In this document: one piece after another, positions 57,186 through 64,000 of the stretch
Position numbering within the stretch: position 1 is the stretch's first letter
Layout of the letters: every line of letters starts with the position of its first letter
NCBI GenBank assembly: GCA_963556495.2
Contig: OY747716.1
Span: 35,693,318-35,757,317 of the forward strand
Origin: Valencia hispanica
Lineage: Eukaryota; Chordata; Actinopteri; Cyprinodontiformes; Valenciidae
Direction: 5' to 3'
Length of the DNA: 64,000 nucleotides
Notes under the pieces: generated by a model
What the model saw: only the letters and a program-made list of their open reading frames with translations
Database searches by the model: none
Told to the model about the DNA's origin: nothing
Position numbers and translations under genes: made by a program

Positions 57186-59324
57186 CATGGGCGGATCTAC
57201 TGGGGTGGCATAGGGTGGCAGTTGCCACCCTAAAAGAAAGCCTTGCCACCCCTGCTGCCACCCTAGCAGCTATGAATTCAAACCCGTTAAAGTTCCGTGG
57301 GCCCGCCCGCGGGCCCAGCCCATTTTCTAGTTTGAATCCATCGATTTTCTGACTTCTAACTTCTTTGAACCTATACATATTTTGTATCATCGGAAAGCTA
57401 AGAGTCTTGTGATTCCAATTATGGATGGCTTTCAAGGATACAATCATAACTGTAGACACAGTGAGCGCTTTTGCCAACACAAACGTTCTCCTGACGGAGG
57501 TATAAACATATGGAACTCACCACTTTGTAGTCCAATAAACGTGACAAAACCGATCCATTTCGAACAAAAATTGTCTTTTTACATCAATAAGGGTCCGATT
57601 AAAGTCCTCCAATAAAGTGATTAGTCCCGGACAACAGCAAAACCGATAAAAAAAAGTAAAATAAACAGTGAAAATGCGCTTCTGAAATGTCTATGGCCAT
57701 TTTTGTAGTCTTTACGGCTTTGTTTCCAATTCCTTCACTTCCACTTCCGCCTACAAAGGTCACTGAGCATGCCCAGAAAAAAAAAAATATGTCATCCGGT
57801 TTATGCCTTACGATCTCCAACCAATGGCGCATGGATGGAAAGTCTCGTTATGGTAAGTAACTCGAACCAATCGCGGTCCAGAACTCTGATGATTGACGGA
57901 TCGAATAGCCAATGTAATGCTGTAAACGCTGATATATAACTTGACCGGGCGGACTTAGTCGCTGCCATAGTATATGACGTGCGTAAAATGTCTTATTCAT
58001 TAAGAGATTACGCACAGTGCGTACCAGTAACATACTGTTTCAGCACAGTGTCCAAACACCCTTTATAATCAAAATACAACATTGAAGGAAGCCGTGGAGC
58101 TTTAAATGGTAGGATGCAGTTATGATTCTGACGATATTTTTTAATTCAGTGAGGACTACGGCATTTACCCAGGAGAAGGCGCATATGGCACACTTTTGAC
58201 CACCTTTGACCTGTAGTTAGAAAACTGTGTGCAGAATTCTCATTTTTTGGTTTATTGCTGTCAAATTTGGTGTGGATGAAGGTAATACTTTAGACTTTAG
58301 ACCCACAGTGTGTTTTAGGTCCCAACCTCTTTTTAAAGCCATTTTTACAGCATGTATTCATATAAAATAAATAATCAGACATGAAAAAAATTTTTTTCAG
58401 TGTATTAAAATTCATATTACTTGGTAACAATCACACTCAGAGATATTAACACAGTTCTGGGGTAAATTTTAGAGTGTTTGCTTCCAAAGAGATCCCAGCC
58501 ATGTCTCTACTCAAAATGGTTCAAGAACAGCTTTAAGTTAATTTTGGGTATGCGTTTTAAAAAAAATGTAGGGTGGAAATTGCAGGAATGTTAAGGGGGT
58601 AAAATTGGACATTAGGAGCTTGAAGCTCATGAAAATAGTTGCATTATATTCTCTTTGGTGAACCTTTAAAGCTGCTAGTTTGCTGAAAGTGCTGCAGAGA
58701 GTGCACCATGTGGCCGTTAGACAAACCGCAATCAGCAAAATGCGAACTCCCATGACTTTCAGGCGTGCTCATTATTCCGAGCTCTGCCACTGTCAGAGGT
58801 CATTTTTGCTCTTTTTGTAATGCTGGATAAAATTATCTTCTTCTTTGACTTACTAGCTACACTTATCTAAGCTGGCTTAGAGTGCGTACAAGGGTACGTA
58901 CGTGCATCATTATGTCACCCTGCGCCTCTCCCAAGCCCACACGCGCACCCTGAACCACCTCAAAATAAATGGAATTGCTGCCTCTACATGCAACCGCGGT
59001 AGAATCAAACTACAGCAAACTACAGCACTTGATTCAATTGTATCGTCAGGAGATGAAAAAACTGACTAGATAAAAAAAAAATATTATTTTAACAAAAATA
59101 TTGCACAATCCAGCTTTAATGTGCTAAATAACATGAAGTAAAACAAATACATGTATGTATCTATCTATCATATATGTAAATACTGGGGAGTGAAGAGGTG
59201 AAGCATGTGTTTGACTGATCAATAAAACCAATATATATATAAAATTATGGCATATGGTGCCACACCTGAAAAATTCTTGCCCCTTTCTTGCCACCCCATA
59301 AATATTTGTCTAGATCCGCCACTG
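57186..59324 (-). mobile_element. hAT family element, copy B (2139 bp)
   Basis: Ends CATGGGCGGATCTA / TAGATCCGCCACTG. Flanks AAGCCAAC (57178-57185) and AAGGCAAC (59325-59332) match at 7 of 8. It shares both outer parts with copy A in inverted orientation and adds about 1.24 kb (57284-58530) with a GGGCCCGCCCGCGGGCCC palindrome at 57299-57316. No full transposase frame seen, so non-autonomous. Confidence 0.85.
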
Positions 59325-59546
59325 AAGGCAACCTACAAGGTGTATTAGTTAAGAATTATTTTATTATTCACATTTTAACAAAACTGACATGATAAAAAAT
59401 GTATACCATACCAAGTAATTACTGGAACATCTTTCATGGCATTAAACTAATGAGATGCTTCTTTCAGCATGTCTCCATGGTATTTTGAGATTTATCTTTG
59501 GTGATGAGATCTAGTTCTGTGGGGTTGGAAGACCTCCTTACCATCA

Positions 59547-60355
59547 GGTTCGAAACCTAGGTGTAGTAATGGACTCAGACCTGAACCTCCAGGGTCACAT
59601 AAAGGCAATAACAAGGTCAGCGTTCTATCACCTGAAGAACATCTCTAGGATTAAAGGACTGATTTTGCAACACGACCTAGAAAAACTCATCCATGCGTTT
59701 ATCTTTAGTCGGATTGATTACTGCAACAGCATCTTCACAGGTCTGCCTAAAAAGTCAATCAGACAGCTGCAGCTGATCCAGAACGCTGCCGCTCGCGTCC
59801 TCACTAGAACCAGGAAAGTAGATCACATTAACCCATTTCTAAAGTCCTTACACTGGCTCCCTGTAGCTCAGAGAATAGACTTTAAAATACTTTTACTAGT
59901 TTATAAATCATTACATGGCTTAGCACCAAAATATGTTGAAGACCTGTTGTCATGGTACCAACCACCAAGACCACTCAGGTCCTCCAACTCTAGCCTACTA
60001 AACATCCCTAGACTCAGAACTAAACATGGAGAAGCAGCTTTCAGTTTCTATGCTCCCCTTATCTGGAACAGACTTCCTGACGAGTGTAGAGCTGCTGAAA
60101 CTCTGAACTGCTTTAAATCGAGACTAAAAACCATCTGTTTAGAATTGCCTTTGAGTAAATGCTTGATGTCATATGTATGAAATGTGTTCATGCTCTCTTG
60201 CTTTTTTTTTTTTTTTTCTCTTGCTTTATTGTGTATCATGTGTAATGTGTTTCTTTTATGTGTTTTTTTTTAAATCACCAAATCATGTAAAGCACCTTGA
60301 ATTACCCTGCTGTTGAAAGTGTGCTATACAAACAAAATTGCCTTGCCTTGCCTTG
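59547..60355 (+). mobile_element. L2-like LINE, 5'-truncated, with (CCTTG)n tail
   Basis: Flanked by CCATCA (59541-59546 and 60356-60361). Same family as the minus-strand copy at 7796-9965: shared LEKLIHAFIFSRIDYCNS and GLAPKYVEDLLSWYQPP. The 3' end is ATGTAAAGCACCTTGAATTA... then CCTTGCCTTGCCTTGCC. Confidence 0.85.
59569..60180 (+). pseudogene. C-terminal part of an L2-like RT protein
   Basis: 203 codons without a stop, from MDSDLNLQGHIKAI through NPFLKSLHWLPVAQRIDFKI to FKSRLKTICLELPL. It is the region after the RT palm, of unknown biochemical role. The polymerase motifs are missing because of 5' truncation. The open frame suggests a younger insertion than the 7796 copy. Confidence 0.8.
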
Positions 60356-60530
60356 CCATCACCCTAATCTTTAGATCCTCTGTACTCTGGCTGGGCCACT
60401 CTTAAACATTAAATTTACTTCCACTCGGAAGAAATATACTGCTGAAAAATTAAAAATTGCAGCAAAATCCAAATCTACCAGGGGTTTAAATAGCTTTCAG
60501 TTTAACTGTAATATTTTACAGTAAAAATTG

Positions 60531-63500
60531 TAAAAGAAGTAAAACATTAACTTCTACCAATATTTATCCATTATTACTTTGGTTGGAGCAAATAAAGGAA
60601 ACAGGTGCAGCTTAACACACAACTTTACATTTTAATAGGCTATGTTATTAAATTGTATGAAAAGAAAAAATAACACAGGGAACCTTATTTATTGAAATAT
60701 GTGATCACACTTTTTTTTTACAATTTTGAAACATATTTAATTAAATACATTAAGCTTGGTTTAATTCACTTATTTTTTATACATATTAAAAATTATTTCT
60801 TCTGAGAAAAAAAAACAAGATAGAAGGAAAAGGATAGACTCCCTAAAAATAACTTACGTCTGTGATTATAATTTCCAGAAATTATGGTGAATTTGAGCAC
60901 AGTCTAATTGAATAATGGAGATATCAGTGCTGGAGTGGGAGTGCTGAGTGATTTACCGCCCAGAGGAGTGTGCTTATCTCTCCCGCCGTCCTTTGCAGGA
61001 AACACTGGGATGTCACCAGGCAGATTAAAAGCTTGGCGCAGCTGATACAGAGAGCTCAAAATGGATGGGGTGGGGACCTCTCCGGGCTGTGCAAAAAGGG
61101 TTTTGGAGGGGAGTGTACGGTTAGCGGTTTGACCTCATGAGTCCTGTTTGGCACAGTTTCATTCAAAATCTGGGAATTTCACTGGAAGTTAGGAGGTGGA
61201 AAAATAGATTTAACATCATCTAACTTGTTAGGAATTTTGAATAGTAAGCATAGCTTTGACTCAACTTGGGCCAGGATGCATTTTTAAACCCACCCCCAAG
61301 GAAAAGTGGAATTTATCAACATGTTGCCACCTAGTTAAAATATTGCTATGTGGTTTATTCTTTAAAAAATGCTACATTAAAACCACTTTAGTCAGATTTG
61401 CATCCTATAAATGCTTTTTGGTCACAAAATCACTGAATCATGACAGCTCCAATGGAAGGAATTTGCTTAAGGGCCAGAAATTAGCCACAAATTCAATATT
61501 AAATGACACAACAGAGTCGAAGTGTGGTTACACATCAAAGGTTGCTGCCGGCATTTCAAATGCGCCTTCAAGTGTATTTTTGCTGCTTTAAGCAGGAGTT
61601 GATGGAGGCTGGCAGACACTCGAATTGAAGAAGTATATGCAGGCTGAAGAGAGGTGCTTGATGGGAACACTGGGAGACAGATCTGGAGGAGCAGCTGCAT
61701 GGAGGACACTGGGACAAATATAGAAAGAGAACAAGAGCCAAAACATATCACACATTTTTTCCCATTAACAGCATAGGTTTGAATCTAACATGGCGCCAAT
61801 TACTTTCACTATAGTCGCGAGAGCATAAAAATAGGCCAGGGCTGAAGTGGCGATACAAGCGGAACGCAGGGACAAATATCTCTGTCTTGGCGGCATGTGA
61901 TTTTACTCTTAATCATGGATGAAAACATTTATTTTAACATTCCCAGCTGTTTTATTCTAAAATACCTTCGTTTTTCACATTACCTGGTATGATGTGCTGA
62001 GTTCAGGAATTCAGAGCCTATTTTCAGTACGAGACAGGTATGTTTGGCAGATTCATTTGAATAAATTTCAAACAGGGACAGCTCATATCAAAAAACAAAT
62101 AGGAACTATTAGTAAATATGATAGATTATAGCCCAAGGCTCATTTCCATCTAGTCAATTGGCAAGCTGATGTCAACGTACACTAGATATATTATTTATAA
62201 CAGAAGTCCCCCTGAACTGCACACACAATATGATGTAAAACAATAAAACACAAGAGGAAACACATCTGCATGACAAAAATCTGTTGGAGCAGCCGTTTTC
62301 CCCCTCCTGCTTTCAGCATCCTTATCTCTGCTGTGGAGTGCCGGAATGAGGGGCATTCAGGCTTCAGGCCTACCTGTTTACCCTCAGAGCTTCCTCCACT
62401 GTTCCCCCCTCAGCTTCCTTTGCAGGATTTTTCACATTTTTGTGCCTGTTGTGCTTTTTTGTTTTGAGTAGACCGGGACCATGGGAGCCTCCGGTGGCAT
62501 TCCTGAAAGTCAGTCTGGTCGGGCTCAGCAAGAATTCTTTCCTACAGCACATATCACCCATTTCATATACACCTAGGATATTTTTTACATGGTTTAAACT
62601 AAACACTGCAACAGAGAGGTAATCGCTTCATCCTTTTATACAAAGCTGAAATCTGATAACTTCTCTTAAAGCTTTTGATTCCTTTAGTTTGGCCACAGGT
62701 TTACTGTGGAATGAAGTCATCCCCCTCGTACGCTAATCTGTTTTACCACAGAAATAGACTTGGTTCAGTCTGCGTTTGGTCACTGTTATGCAACCCATGA
62801 TGGTTCATGGTTAAGGATATGCATGGCCAGCTAATACCCTCCTCCGTAATACGATTCAACCTAATCTATTAGAATCTACTACCCCTTTAAACTGAACTGT
62901 ATTTCCAAAACAAGCATGGTGTCACTGCAAGAGTATTTCTGTGAGGGCCTATAAATGCTTGTATTTTCTATTATGAGAACATTCCTCTGACTTTACCTTA
63001 CTACATAGTGTCCCCATATCACATTCTACATGAGAAGAAACATCTAATCAGGGCTGCCAAAAGGTGTAAGCAAAATTGGCAACCGCTTAGGAACGACATT
63101 ACACCCCAGGAGAGTTCAACTGTCTAAGGACATGTTGACAAATGTATCAGCTGAACATGTATTAAGGTTCAGCTCAATAAACTATAATATAATCAAATAG
63201 CTCATTTATTTTAGTAATTCAGTTCAAAAAGTAAAACACGCTTTGAACTTAGAGTAAGCTATTTTGACATTTTGTTTCTGTTAAATTTGAATAGTTAAGG
63301 CTTACATATAATAAAAAAACCAAATTGAGTTTTGCAGAATATGTGAGTATTAGATAACACTAATAAAAAGGCTTCAGTTATCCTTTTTTCTACCACACCT
63401 TTTCCTTCCACTCAACTTTCCATTGATATGTTTGAATTTTAACTCTGTGAGCTGCCAGCTTCTTTTGCAATTACCTTCTTCTTTTTGTGGATGTTGTCTG

Positions 63501-64000
63501 TGACTGTCTGTTTGACCAGTGTCAAGTCAGCAGTCTTCCCAATAATTTCATAGATCATAACATGGCCAACACACAACATATCTGTTGCAGAAAATATATT
63601 TTCCGATTGGTTTTATAAAAGTAGTCAGTTACTGCATAATTTGTTATTGGTCTGGTAACATTGTGATTTTTGGAGAAGAATAATTTTGGGTTTCCATTAA
63701 CTGCAAGCCAAAACTATGAAAATTGATAAAAATATCAATAACATTTATGGCTGTGTGTCTATTTAATCCATATGTGTTTTTCACTTTTTAAATGTAATCA
63801 CTGCAATAAATTAACATTTTATGATATTGTGATTTACTGAAAAGCACAGGTAAAAGTTGTGTTAATAAGACTTTAAATTTAAGATCATTAAGTTATCCCT
63901 GCTCCTTATGTCTCAGCTAGGAAACCATTTTATGCACATCATAGCTGTCTGTAAACAGATCAGGAAGTAATAGCCCTTTATTCATCGTTGCCTAAGAATG
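60531..64000. other. Intergenic, mostly featureless
   Basis: 60990-61160 and 62270-62500 are of higher complexity and could be unique or conserved DNA; frames there show no recognised domain. 63170-63250 and 63380-63640 hold decayed scraps of the DNA element seen at 48375 and 33800 (shared CAAGTCAGCAGTCTTC). No gene recognised up to the window end. Confidence 0.45.

Larger units (their letters stand above)
57085..60530 (-). mobile_element. Tc1-like remnant split by hAT copy B and by an L2-like LINE
   Basis: Three collinear pieces: 57085-57185 (end type ATTATTCATACCCCTGG), 59333-59546 (TCCATGGTATTTTGAGATTT, GATGAGATCTAGTTCTG) and 60356-60530 (CTTTAGATCCTCTGTACTCT, GGCTGGGCCACTC, ending near ACCAGGGGTTTAAATAGC). 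They read as one decayed antisense Tc1 copy once the two insertions are removed. Confidence 0.7.

Overview
The window is animal nuclear DNA, almost certainly from a ray-finned (probably percomorph) teleost. Evidence: one spliced vertebrate developmental gene (sox17) with GT-AG introns and AATAAA signals, an AT-rich intergenic background, and dense fish-type transposon remnants (Tc1-like, hAT, PIF/Harbinger, L2-like LINEs, an APE-type LINE, tRNA-headed SINEs). I cannot fix the species.

One host gene is supported. sox17 lies on the + strand at 34579-36686, with two coding exons (403 codons) split inside the HMG box. It has a plausible CCAAT/TATA promoter near 34345-34367 and a poly(A) signal at 36981. 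No second HMG box is visible, so the SoxF paralogue sox32, which I recall lying next to sox17 in some fish, is not inside the window.

Layout. 1-1766: 5' part of a broken APE-type LINE (- strand). 1.8-7.5 kb: mostly featureless, with copy 1 of a dispersed repeat and a Tc1 scrap. 7.5-10.3 kb: a three-layer nest (Tc1-like remnant containing an L2-like LINE containing a perfect-TIR element). 10.8-20.7 kb: more copies of the same dispersed repeat, a Tc1 deletion derivative, an internally deleted hAT with exact 8-bp target duplications, and a Harbinger-like element carrying a MADF exon. 20.7-30.2 kb: hAT copy A, a SINE and Tc1 remnants. 30.4-34.4 kb: sox17 upstream region with ETS/SOX/GATA-type motifs. 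34.4-37.0 kb: sox17, with a probable hAT insertion in its only intron. 37-51.6 kb: SINEs, a 5'-truncated L2-like LINE with 9-bp target duplications, Tc1 remnants and candidate regulatory blocks. 51.8-55.1 kb: a 3.2-kb element I cannot assign to a family. It has perfect 19-bp terminal inverted repeats, seven copies of a GACAGGGTGGAC-type motif and a broken multi-exon gene. 55.5-60.5 kb: a hAT-like element with a SINE, an EcoRI-rich minisatellite, and a Tc1 remnant split by hAT copy B and an L2-like LINE. 60.5-64 kb: largely featureless.

Transposon family names rest on reading the sequence against remembered family features; no database search was run. Candidate enhancers and CTCF-like sites are motif-level inferences only.
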